DNA of 64,000 bases from Chitinophagales bacterium (GTDB lineage Bacteria > Bacteroidota > Bacteroidia > Chitinophagales > Chitinophagaceae): contig JAJPKJ010000058.1 in assembly GCA_021323755.1 (NCBI GenBank), positions 1 through 64,000 on the forward strand, written 5' to 3'. Below, piece after piece: positions 56,709 to 64,000 of the stretch. Each line of letters starts with the position of its first letter. Position 1 is the first letter of the stretch. Below the pieces are notes generated by a model, which saw nothing but the letters and a program-made list of their open reading frames with translations, was not told where the DNA came from and did no database searches. The position numbers and the translations under genes were made by a program.

Positions 56709-57425
56709 TCATAATCCCAAAACATCCTTCATGCTAAAAACGCCTTTTTTATCATATAGAAATTCAGCAGCCAATACTGCGCCAAGCGCAAACCCTTTAC
56801 GGTTATGCGCTTCATGGATTATCTCGATGTCGTCAATGTCCGAACTGTATTTTACTTTATGGGTTCCTGCAGCAGGATCTATTCTTTCACTTATTATTTC
56901 CAATTCCTCCGGATTTTCGGCAATATGATTAACCCAATTTTTCTTTCGTGGAATATACGCTGTTATTTCTTCAGCGAGGGTAATCGCTGTTCCGCTGGGC
57001 GCATCTCTTTTTTCGGTATGATGGGTCTCTGTGATACGGATAGCATAATCTTCCTGTTTTGCCATCAATTGCGCAAGACGTTTATTGATCTCAAAAAAAA
57101 TATTCACGCCCACGCTAAAATTACTGGCGTACAAAAAAGCCCCATTATTCTCAACGCAATATTTTTTTACATCGTCGTATTTTTTTAGCCAGCCGGTAGT
57201 GCCGCATACAACAGGGGTTTTTGCCTGGAGGCATGTCATCACATTTTGAAAGGCCGTGTGGGGCGTTGTGAATTCAATAGCGACATTTGCCTTGGCCAGG
57301 GTAACATCGTTAAACTGACTAATATTCCCGATATCAATTTTTAAAACAACTTCATGACCGCGTTGTACCGCAATCTCTTTGATGGCTTTGCCCATCTTAC
57401 CATAGCCAATCAGCGCTATTTTCAT
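56709..57425 (-). CDS. dapB: 4-hydroxy-tetrahydrodipicolinate reductase
   Basis: 238 residues. It reduces the dihydrodipicolinate intermediate in lysine and diaminopimelate synthesis. The cofactor loop IALIGYGKMGKAI, the active-site ETHHTEKRDAPSGTAI and the late IIHEAHNRKGFALGAVLAAEFL are as expected. It lies 60 bases after the DUF5683 gene. The order parB-DUF5683-dapB recurs in Bacteroidota from memory. Confidence 0.96.
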   Translation of the reverse strand: MKIALIGYGKMGKAIKEIAVQRGHEVVLKIDIGNISQFNDVTLAKANVAIEFTTPHTAFQNVMTCLQAKTPVVCGTTGWLKKYDDVKKYCVENNGAFLYASNFSVGVNIFFEINKRLAQLMAKQEDYAIRITETHHTEKRDAPSGTAITLAEEITAYIPRKKNWVNHIAENPEELEIISERIDPAAGTHKVKYSSDIDDIEIIHEAHNRKGFALGAVLAAEFLYDKKGVFSMKDVLGL

Positions 57426-57485
57426 ACCTCAGAATTTTCAGGAAAATTAACACAAACTGATCAATGCCCAAATAATTTTAAAACG

Positions 57486-58175
57486 CTAATAGGACGTATT
57501 AAATACTTTGAACTGTGGTCTATGAATATCAAAAACCAGACTGACGCCGGAGATATTTGAGGAACAGGGCGCAATACGAATAGAAAGATCTCTGCTCACG
57601 TCAAATAATTTCAAATGAGCATCAACGGTAGCATCCACGATATTCAATGCATAAAAAAGCAGGAAGAACAGCACAGAATAATCTTCATTACTTCGAAAAT
57701 AGTTTCGATATTTCTGAAGTCCGGTAATGCCATAAGAATTTATGGAGCTATCCTGATTAAAAATAAACGGCAGCAATTTAGGATCCACCTTCGAAATACT
57801 GTCTTTATTATTATAACTTCCGTTTGCCAGCACGGCTAAAGCATATCTGGTCTTATTATACCATTTCTTATTGTCAAAATAGGTGTAGGTAGGAAAGCCT
57901 ACTGCAAACCAAACGATCGGCACTTTCCAGTATTTTTTATTATAGATCTGGCCGAGTCCGGGAAATACGGCTGAATAAATTGTTGCTCTTGTCGGATCAA
58001 AGGCTTTTTTCTTTTGCGTTGAATCGGATTTCTTTGAAGCGGGGCTTGTGGAATCTTTTTTTGCAACAATGCTGGTGTCCTGCGATGAGGTCCTTACATG
58101 CAGGCTGTCCTGAGCCATGACGGCCTGCATCGAAAAACAAAAAATGAACAATATAGTGATTGAAAAAAACCGCAT
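57486..58175 (-). CDS. DUF5683 domain protein
   Basis: 229 residues with a signal peptide ending VMAQ. A Ser/Lys-rich linker precedes the conserved DUF5683 region (about 58-229; FDPTRATIYSAVFPGLGQIYNKKYWKVP, KTRYALAVL-like NKTRYALAVL, FRSNEDYS). It has two probable membrane segments and no known activity. It lies 8 bases downstream of parB and is likely translationally coupled. Confidence 0.9.
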   Translation of the reverse strand: MRFFSITILFIFCFSMQAVMAQDSLHVRTSSQDTSIVAKKDSTSPASKKSDSTQKKKAFDPTRATIYSAVFPGLGQIYNKKYWKVPIVWFAVGFPTYTYFDNKKWYNKTRYALAVLANGSYNNKDSISKVDPKLLPFIFNQDSSINSYGITGLQKYRNYFRSNEDYSVLFFLLFYALNIVDATVDAHLKLFDVSRDLSIRIAPCSSNISGVSLVFDIHRPQFKVFNTSY

Positions 58176-58183
58176 TAATAATT

Positions 58184-59101
58184 TTAATTCACCTGAACGT
58201 TCATTAACGACAAAATCTTATTCAATTCCTGCATCGAATAATATTCTATGTTAATGCTGCCATGCCCGTTTTTATTGTGGCTAAACTTTACACGGGTGCT
58301 GAAATGCGATGCTAAGTTATCCTCTATTTTTTTGAAAGCCTGTGGCAGCAAAGGTTTTACGGAATTTTTAACAGCAGTGTTGCCTTTGTATAATTTGCGA
58401 ACCAGTTCTTCTGTTTGTCTGACAGATAATCCTTTCGTCTTAATATCATTAAAAATATACAATTGCTTATCGACGGTATCAACATTGATCAATGCCCTTG
58501 CATGACCCATACTCAATTGATTATTCCGAACGGCAACTTGTATGTCCGGTGGCAATTTTAATAATCGGACATAATTGGCTACTGTGCTTCTCTCCTTGCC
58601 CATCCGCTCAGAGACTTCTTCCTGCGTGTAGTTCAATTCATCCATCATTCTTTTGTAACTAAGGGCAATTTCGATGGCGTTCAGGTCCTCGCGCTGCAAA
58701 TTTTCAAGCAGTGCCAGCTCCAGCAATTGCTGATCGTTGGCAGAACGGATATAAACAGGAATATCTTTTATGCCGGCAATTTTCGCCGCGCGAAAACGAC
58801 GTTCACCGGAGATGATACGATATCTTCCGGTTGGAAGCTTGGAAACAGTTATAGGTTGTATGATATCGTGCAGTCTAATAGATGCAGCCAGTTCATTTAG
58901 CGCCAGCTCATCAAAATCGCGGCGAGGTTGTTTTGGATTTGTTTCTATCTGGTCAAGTACGATTCGCAAAATGCCGGTTACATTTTCGACAACAGATGTT
59001 TTTAATGTTCCCGAAGAAGTTTTAAGATCATCATCGATGCTTTGCAATAGGGATCTTATTCCTTTACCTAATGCTTCTTTATTTTGCTTGGGAGTGGTCA
59101 T
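58184..59101 (-). CDS. parB: Chromosome-partitioning protein ParB
   Basis: 305 residues. The N-terminal CTPase/nuclease-fold core has GRYRIISGERRFRAAKIAG, and a helix-turn-helix (about 170-200) with EEVSERMGKERSTVANYVRLLKLP follows. A short C-terminal dimerisation part ends it. It binds parS and loads onto DNA with CTP. It follows parA by 72 bases. No parS palindrome was found in this window. Confidence 0.96.
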   Translation of the reverse strand: MTTPKQNKEALGKGIRSLLQSIDDDLKTSSGTLKTSVVENVTGILRIVLDQIETNPKQPRRDFDELALNELAASIRLHDIIQPITVSKLPTGRYRIISGERRFRAAKIAGIKDIPVYIRSANDQQLLELALLENLQREDLNAIEIALSYKRMMDELNYTQEEVSERMGKERSTVANYVRLLKLPPDIQVAVRNNQLSMGHARALINVDTVDKQLYIFNDIKTKGLSVRQTEELVRKLYKGNTAVKNSVKPLLPQAFKKIEDNLASHFSTRVKFSHNKNGHGSINIEYYSMQELNKILSLMNVQVN

Positions 59102-59173
59102 AAATTTAGATTTAAGGCTTCAGGCTTGAGGTGTGAGACATTTCAACATATGCCCTGACCATTGCCTTAGACC

Positions 59174-59974
59174 TTATTCAAGAATTCTTTCTTCCTGCTT
59201 GATCTTTGTTTTGTTGTTTTTTTGAAGGACCTCTTTTGCAAGATTCAAATAGTTTGCCGCGCCCTTACTGTAAGCATCGTAGAGTATTACCGGTTTCCCT
59301 ACACTCGGGGCTTCACTTATTTTTGTATTACGATGAATGATCGTATCAAAAACCATCTCATCAAAATGTTTTCTCAGTTCACTGACTACCTGGTTACATA
59401 ATCGCAATCGACCATCATACATCGTCATCAAAATTCCTTCAATGGATAATTCGGGGTTAAGCCGGTTTTGAACGATCTTGATGGTGTTTAATAATTTCCC
59501 CAATCCTTCGAGGGCAAAAAATTCTGTTTGAACCGGAACAATGACCGAATCCGATGCAGTCAAGGCATTTACCGTAATCAATCCCAAAGACGGGGAACAG
59601 TCGATTATGATAAATTCATAATCGTTTTTTATCGGCTCAAGAATATTTTTAAGAACACGTTCGCGATTGGGATAATTTATCATTTCAATTTCAGCGCCGA
59701 CCAAATCAATATGCGAAGGGATTACATCCAGATTGGGGATCTCAGATTTCAATATTACATCTTTGGCAAGGGTGTTGTTTACCATGCAATCGTACAAGCT
59801 ATGCGTGATATTGTGCAGGTCGAAACCCACGCCAGTCGTGCTATTTGCCTGCGGATCCGCATCAACCAGCAAGGTCCGAAATTCAAGCACAGCCAAACTT
59901 GCCGCCAAATTGATGGCAGATGTGGTTTTCCCAACTCCTCCTTTCTGATTTGCTACACCAATTGTTTTTGCCAT
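59174..59974 (-). CDS. parA: Chromosome-partitioning ATPase ParA
   Basis: 266 residues from the ATG at 59974; the extended frame begins with GTG at 60004. The deviant Walker A KGGVGKTT is at the N-terminus, followed by [12 protein letters not shown] and the [11 protein letters not shown] Walker B. It drives segregation with ParB. It is the first gene of the parA-parB-DUF5683-dapB-Rrf2 run. Confidence 0.96.
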   Translation of the reverse strand: MAKTIGVANQKGGVGKTTSAINLAASLAVLEFRTLLVDADPQANSTTGVGFDLHNITHSLYDCMVNNTLAKDVILKSEIPNLDVIPSHIDLVGAEIEMINYPNRERVLKNILEPIKNDYEFIIIDCSPSLGLITVNALTASDSVIVPVQTEFFALEGLGKLLNTIKIVQNRLNPELSIEGILMTMYDGRLRLCNQVVSELRKHFDEMVFDTIIHRNTKISEAPSVGKPVILYDAYSKGAANYLNLAKEVLQKNNKTKIKQEERILE

Positions 59975-60192
59975 AAGGTAATCAAAGCCGTGTTTATTAT
60001 TCACAACTATTTAAAATCGTAAAGAAATCTGGAAATCATCATTCATGGTAAAATTGTGCCCAATTAATAAAATTGCAAAATTTAGTTTTCCAATATTTAT
60101 CAACTTATAATTACAATTGGCAAAAATACAGCTTAGGCATAAATTGTGGCCAACATTAGCCATTCTTTAATGTTATACATTCTTTTGAAAAA

Positions 60193-60693
60193 ATGTACAC
60201 GATAATTTCAGGGACCAACCGACCAAAAAGCAATACCATCAATGTAGCCCGGCAGTACCAGCAACTATTGAAGCAGCAAGGCATTAGCGCAAATTTGCTT
60301 TCCCTGGAAAAATTGAATGTGCTGGAGCGTAATGCTGAATTTGAAAAAATCGAATCGGATATTTTGGTCCCCGCGCAAAAATTCATTTTTATTTCACCGG
60401 AATACAACGGGAGCATTCCGGGTGTTTTAAAATGTGTGTTTGATATCTCAGACATTACCAAAACCTGGTGGAATAAAAAAGCGCTGCTCACCGGCGTTTC
60501 AACGGGAAGGGCCGGAAACCTACGCGGCATGGACGACCTTACCGGCATCCTGCATTACCTGAAAGTGGTTGTCCATCCCAATAAATTACCCATTTCATTG
60601 GTTGCGGGATTGATGGATGCAAATGGTGAAATTGTAGATGCACCAACCCTTGCCGCCGTAAATGCTCAAATAAAGGAATTTATTGAGTTCTGA
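60193..60693 (+). CDS. NAD(P)H-dependent FMN reductase-like protein
   Basis: 166 residues with a flavodoxin-like fold. The FMN phosphate site SGTNRPKSNTINVARQ is followed by the FISPEYNGSIPG block and GVSTGRAGNLRG. It probably reduces quinones, azo compounds or free flavin. It is divergent from parA over a 218-base gap. A TTCTTTTG sequence (one mismatch to the -7 box) lies just before the ATG. Confidence 0.9.
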   Translation: MYTIISGTNRPKSNTINVARQYQQLLKQQGISANLLSLEKLNVLERNAEFEKIESDILVPAQKFIFISPEYNGSIPGVLKCVFDISDITKTWWNKKALLTGVSTGRAGNLRGMDDLTGILHYLKVVVHPNKLPISLVAGLMDANGEIVDAPTLAAVNAQIKEFIEF

Positions 60694-60735
60694 ATGAATG
60701 AATAATGTTTTATAATCTTTGCAAAAATTAATTAC

Positions 60736-61998
60736 ATGCGCATCGGAAAATTTGTTTGGCTACTTCTCGTAATCATGTTTCTACTGGATCTCTATGTTTA
60801 CCAGGCATTGAAACTGGTGAGCAATAACCTTTCTCAAAAAACAAAAATGTTTGTTTATGGCGGCTACTGGACAATCTCGGTCATAGTGCTCCTGTTCATT
60901 TTCATCTTACCTTTTATAAATTTTGTCGAGCTGCCGGCAGCGGTCAGAAATTATGTGTTTGCCATTGTTCTGGGTTTATTTTTTGCAAAATTGCTTGCTT
61001 CTGTTTTCTTTTTGATCGATGATATCAGAAGATTGATCCAATGGGCGAGCGGAAAATTGTTTTTTCAAAATACGGAAGGTGAAAACATGAGCAGTGAGGG
61101 TATTTCCCGGTCTGTTTTTTTAAGCTGGGTCGGATTGGGAATCGGCGGTGGTTTATTTTCTACCCTGCTTTATGGCTTCACCAATAAATATAATTACAGG
61201 ATCAAGCGCGTAAAATTATCTTTTGATAATTTACCCGCGTCATTCAAAGGATTGAAAATTGTCCAGATCTCCGATATTCATTCAGGGAGTTTCACCAATA
61301 AAAAAGCGGTCAATCGCGGAGTGGATATGATATTGAATGAAAACGCGGACCTGATCTTATTTACGGGTGATCTGGTCAATGACCGGGCAATAGAAATGAC
61401 CAACTATATGGACGTCTTCAACCGGCTGAAAGCGCCGATGGGCGTATATTCCACGCTGGGCAATCATGATTACGGGGATTATCTTTATGGCGCTCATCCT
61501 ACCGGTGAAAAAGCGATTGCGAAAGCAGAGAATTTAGAACACCTCAAACGAATTCATGGTGAATTAGGATGGAGATTATTGCTCGACGAAAATGTGGCCC
61601 TGGAAAAAAACAATGAAAAAATTGCACTCATCGGGGTGCAGAATATCAGCGGCCGAAAGTCCTTTCATAGTTATGGGGATCTTGCAAAAGCTTCTGCTGG
61701 CACCGAACAGTATCCATTCAAAATTTTAATGAGCCATGATCCCAGCCACTGGGACAAGGAAGTAACCAGTAAATACAAAGATATCGACCTCACCTTATCG
61801 GGGCACACGCACGGTATGCAATTTGGGGTAGAAATTCCGGGATTTAAATGGAGCCCCGTTGAGTATGTGTATAAAGAATGGGCCGGACTTTATGAAGAAG
61901 GAAAACAAAAAATTTATGTAAACCGGGGTTATGGTTTTATCGGCTATCCCGGAAGAGTTGGCATATTGCCTGAAATTACCGTGGTTGAATTGGCCTGA
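60736..61998 (+). CDS. Membrane-anchored metallophosphoesterase
   Basis: 420 residues. About four N-terminal hydrophobic helices (to about 150) precede a calcineurin-like phosphoesterase domain with the dimetal motifs ISDIHSG, GDLVND, GNHDYG, SHDPSHW and SGHTHGMQFG. It resembles the YkuE/YaeI-type membrane phosphoesterases. The substrate, possibly a lipid or nucleotide, is unknown. It may be transcribed with the FMN reductase gene 42 bases upstream. Confidence 0.9.
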   Translation: MRIGKFVWLLLVIMFLLDLYVYQALKLVSNNLSQKTKMFVYGGYWTISVIVLLFIFILPFINFVELPAAVRNYVFAIVLGLFFAKLLASVFFLIDDIRRLIQWASGKLFFQNTEGENMSSEGISRSVFLSWVGLGIGGGLFSTLLYGFTNKYNYRIKRVKLSFDNLPASFKGLKIVQISDIHSGSFTNKKAVNRGVDMILNENADLILFTGDLVNDRAIEMTNYMDVFNRLKAPMGVYSTLGNHDYGDYLYGAHPTGEKAIAKAENLEHLKRIHGELGWRLLLDENVALEKNNEKIALIGVQNISGRKSFHSYGDLAKASAGTEQYPFKILMSHDPSHWDKEVTSKYKDIDLTLSGHTHGMQFGVEIPGFKWSPVEYVYKEWAGLYEEGKQKIYVNRGYGFIGYPGRVGILPEITVVELA

Positions 61999-62203
61999 CA
62001 GGATCGTTTTATAACGTTGATGTATACCCGCAATTTAAGACCGCATCCTCATTTGTAGAATTTATTTCCCGCTTAAACCTTCCCGCAAAAAAATTATCTA
62101 ACTCTTAACGAACAATTAAATCATTTTAACATATCTCATAAAATATTAGCACGTAATTTTCGTCATATTTTGAATCATTATTTTCAACCCAAAAGGAAAA
62201 AAC

Positions 62204-62809
62204 ATGAAAACTAAGTCAGTTATTTTATCGGTAATGCTGATCATGATTATGGCAGTTGGTGCAAATGCACAAGGATTTGAATTAGGAATAAAAGGCGGCG
62301 CAAATTTTTCTAAAGTGACAGACAACGGCAATTACCAGTCGGCTTTAACCAATGAATTTAAATTTGGCTACAGCCTTGGGGCATTCGCCATTTTGAATTT
62401 TAACAAACACATTGGCATTCAACCGGAACTTTTATGGAATGAATATCAAACGCACACAACAGTCAATGCCAATGATGTTTATACTGATCTGTGGAACGAT
62501 AAAAATATTAACCTGAACTATTTAACCGTTCCTGTTCTATTGAATTTATCGCCGAGCAAAATAATCACTTTTCAGGTCGGCCCGCAATTCGGGATTTTGA
62601 TCAATCAATCCCAGACCCTTGTGAACAATGCCAAAGACGCATTTAAGAAGGGAGACTTTTCCATGGTCGGCGGTGTCCAATTAAATCTTGGATGGGTAAA
62701 GCTTGGGGCACGCTATGTAGTTGGTTTAAATAATATTTCTGATCTGCCCAGTACCAATTCATGGAAAAATCAGGGTGCACAGGCCTATCTTGGATTCAAG
62801 ATCTTATAA
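62204..62809 (+). CDS. PorT-family outer-membrane beta-barrel protein
   Basis: 201 residues with a signal peptide ending ANAQ. The OMP_b-brl_2 pattern starts FELGIKGGANFSKV, and the strands FGYSLGAFAIL, LNYLTVPVLLNLSP and TFQVGPQFGILI follow, ending in an aromatic-terminated strand (QAYLGFKIL). It is a general small outer-membrane protein. It is monocistronic, with a terminator 17 bases downstream. Confidence 0.87.
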   Translation: MKTKSVILSVMLIMIMAVGANAQGFELGIKGGANFSKVTDNGNYQSALTNEFKFGYSLGAFAILNFNKHIGIQPELLWNEYQTHTTVNANDVYTDLWNDKNINLNYLTVPVLLNLSPSKIITFQVGPQFGILINQSQTLVNNAKDAFKKGDFSMVGGVQLNLGWVKLGARYVVGLNNISDLPSTNSWKNQGAQAYLGFKIL

Positions 62810-62825
62810 AAAATATACCTCTTTT

Positions 62826-62858
62826 AAAAAAGCTTTCCCCCAAAAGGAGGGCTTTTTT
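62826..62858 (+). terminator. Intrinsic terminator of the PorT-family gene
   Basis: An 8-bp outer stem (62826-62833 with 62851-62858) contains an imperfect C/G inner stem, and the T-run forms part of the right arm. It follows the barrel gene stop at 62809. Confidence 0.7.
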
Positions 62859-62949
62859 ATTGTCGCAAAACGGTTACCGGCACCCAGATGCTGGCACCAT
62901 AATTGACCTATATTGACTTCACTAAAAAATAGTAGGATTATCCCTAAAC

Positions 62950-62968
62950 AGGTGTTATTTTGTCACCT
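62950..62968. promoter_or_regulatory. Palindrome just upstream of lon
   Basis: AGGTG at 62950-62954 and its inverted copy CACCT at 62964-62968 flank TTATTTTGT, which resembles a -7 box (one mismatch to TAnnTTTG). It lies 9 bases before the ATG. It may be an operator overlapping the promoter or a leader hairpin. Confidence 0.35.
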
Positions 62969-62977
62969 AATAATAAT

Positions 62978-64000
62978 ATGAAAGAGGCGAATTTTTTTCT
63001 GCGCACTGAAGATGAAATGGAGTTCATGCCAATCATTCCCTTAAACGAGAGTGATAATGACACCCTTAATGAGGTTGAGTTCCCCAAGGAGTTGCCGGTA
63101 CTTCCTTTGAGAAATACTGTGCTTTTCCCCGGCGTTGTTCTGCCCATCACCGTTGGCAGGGATAAGAGTATAAAGGCAGTGAACGATGTTTACGCTGCTG
63201 ACAAATTGATAGGCGTTTTAGCGCAAAAAGACAGTAGCATAGAAGAGCCCAAAGTTGGCGACCTGGAAGATGTTGGGACAGTTGCACGGATCATTAAGTT
63301 GATAAAAATGCCTGATGGCGGAACTACGGTGATCATTCAGGGCAAGAGAAGATTTAAAGTGGGTGCTATTACTGCCGACGATCCCTATTTTAAGGCCCAG
63401 GTTGTTTTATTACAGGAGGAAGAAGCTCCCACAGATCAGGATTTTGAGGCCTACGTTTCAAACATTAAAGATATTGCCACGCAGATAATCCAGCTTTCAC
63501 CCAATATTCCATCGGAAGCTGCCATCATTTTAAAAAATATAGAGAATCCTTCCTTTCTTATCCATTTTATTTCCAGCAATCTAAATGCAGAGTTACACGA
63601 AAAACAACAGGTGCTTAAACTCAATCATATCAAAGCGCGTGCAGATCTGCTCATGCAATTATTACAAAGAGAATTGCAGTTTGCTGAATTAAAAAACAAG
63701 CTCACTACAAAGACAAAAACAGAACTTGATAAGCAACAGCGCGAATATTTTTTACAGCAGCAATTAAAAAGTATCAAAGATGAATTGGGCGGAGATACCA
63801 ATGAGCGCGAAATAAAAGAGATGCAGAAAAAGGCGGAAGCAAAAAAATGGCCGGCTGCTGCAAAAGAACTTTTTAAAAAAGGAACAGAGAAATTGGAAAG
63901 AATGCATCCGTCAACTCCGGATTATTCGGTGATCTATAATCATCTCGACCTGATGCTCGACTTACCCTGGAATGAATACACAGAAGACGGATATGATCTG
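62978..64000 (+). CDS. lon: ATP-dependent Lon protease, N-terminal part (partial)
   Basis: The first 341 codons, starting MKEANFFLRTEDEM and running off the window edge in frame. The Lon substrate-binding N-domain is clear: LPVLPLRNTVLFPGVVLPITVGR, GTVARIIKLIKMPDGGTTVIIQG, and the helical linker FAELKNKLTTKTKTELDKQQREYFLQQQLK. The AAA+ and Ser-Lys protease domains lie beyond 64000. It degrades misfolded and regulatory proteins. Confidence 0.96.
   Translation, partial: MKEANFFLRTEDEMEFMPIIPLNESDNDTLNEVEFPKELPVLPLRNTVLFPGVVLPITVGRDKSIKAVNDVYAADKLIGVLAQKDSSIEEPKVGDLEDVGTVARIIKLIKMPDGGTTVIIQGKRRFKVGAITADDPYFKAQVVLLQEEEAPTDQDFEAYVSNIKDIATQIIQLSPNIPSEAAIILKNIENPSFLIHFISSNLNAELHEKQQVLKLNHIKARADLLMQLLQRELQFAELKNKLTTKTKTELDKQQREYFLQQQLKSIKDELGGDTNEREIKEMQKKAEAKKWPAAAKELFKKGTEKLERMHPSTPDYSVIYNHLDLMLDLPWNEYTEDGYDL

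Noticed and set aside
59102-59173. GGCTTCAGGCTTGAGG-like repeated words between parA and parB
   Set aside because: They are too short and degenerate to support a repeat call from one copy.
58184-60192. parS site near parAB
   Set aside because: I looked for the palindromic TGTTTCACGTGAAACA type and close variants; no CACGTG palindrome with matching arms is present here.
1-64000. tRNA, rRNA, CRISPR, insertion sequence, prophage
   Set aside because: I scanned the gene gaps and found no cloverleaf-like sequence, regular spaced repeats, transposase or phage genes.

Overview
The window looks like a chromosomal segment of a Bacteroidota bacterium, most likely in or near the family Chitinophagaceae. 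The sequence is A+T-rich, and Shine-Dalgarno sites are almost absent. Several genes carry TAnnTTTG-type -7 promoter boxes. Family-typical content includes DUF3857 transglutaminase-like proteins, PorT-type outer-membrane barrels, an HU-CCDC81/SPOR-like membrane protein, DUF5683, a futalosine-pathway menaquinone enzyme and a Reg_prop/Y_Y_Y sensor kinase. Genus is not assignable by eye. I saw no rRNA, tRNA, CRISPR array, insertion sequence or prophage; this is ordinary chromosome with some accessory envelope genes.

Layout. 0-9.2 kb is catabolic and mostly on the minus strand: a secreted intradiol-dioxygenase-like protein, a TPR membrane protein, histidine degradation (hutU, hutH) and xylose entry (xylA, xylB). 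At 9.3-15.6 kb a small two-helix membrane protein is followed by three tandem DUF3857 proteins, two of which have lost the transglutaminase Cys and His. At 15.7-20.7 kb queG converges on a four-gene minus-strand envelope operon: ECF sigma factor, a membrane-anchored protein with a C-terminal beta-barrel (candidate trans-envelope anti-sigma factor), an LVIVD-repeat lipoprotein and a small barrel. 20.8-29 kb holds bioA, a DUF2911 protein, an SRPBCC protein, an ABC-2 permease, sppA, folK, a deoxynucleoside kinase and an MFS exporter. 29-34 kb has small accessory genes (metallo-hydrolase, DinB, YciI, GlxA-type regulator, YkgJ, NlpC/P60).

34-42 kb holds dnaE, trxA, an NAD(P)-binding protein, a nucleoside-type MFS transporter and mqnE. 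41.7-46.8 kb is a two-component pair (LuxR-type regulator and large periplasmic-sensor kinase) divergent from a secreted class-II cyclic-nucleotide phosphodiesterase-like protein; the intergenic space holds a candidate small transcript. 46.8-53 kb has sdaA, an FKBP lipoprotein, the HU-like/SPOR-like membrane protein, a DUF985 cupin, an amidohydrolase and a TIM-barrel isomerase. 53-56.2 kb groups three cell-wall genes (VanX-like dipeptidase, L,D-transpeptidase, RlpA-like DPBB) and an unlisted 38-residue membrane ORF. 56.2-60 kb is the parA-parB-DUF5683-dapB-Rrf2 run. The end has an FMN reductase, a membrane metallophosphoesterase, a PorT-type barrel and the 5' part of lon, which runs off the edge.

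The least described material is the sigma factor/barrel-fusion operon at 16.6-20.7 kb and the DUF3857 triplet with degenerate active sites. Several starts were moved from the longest reading frame because the longer version began with GTG or TTG, overlapped a neighbour, or put a tail before a signal peptide. sdaA, the sensor kinase and the HU-like gene appear to use genuine non-ATG starts.
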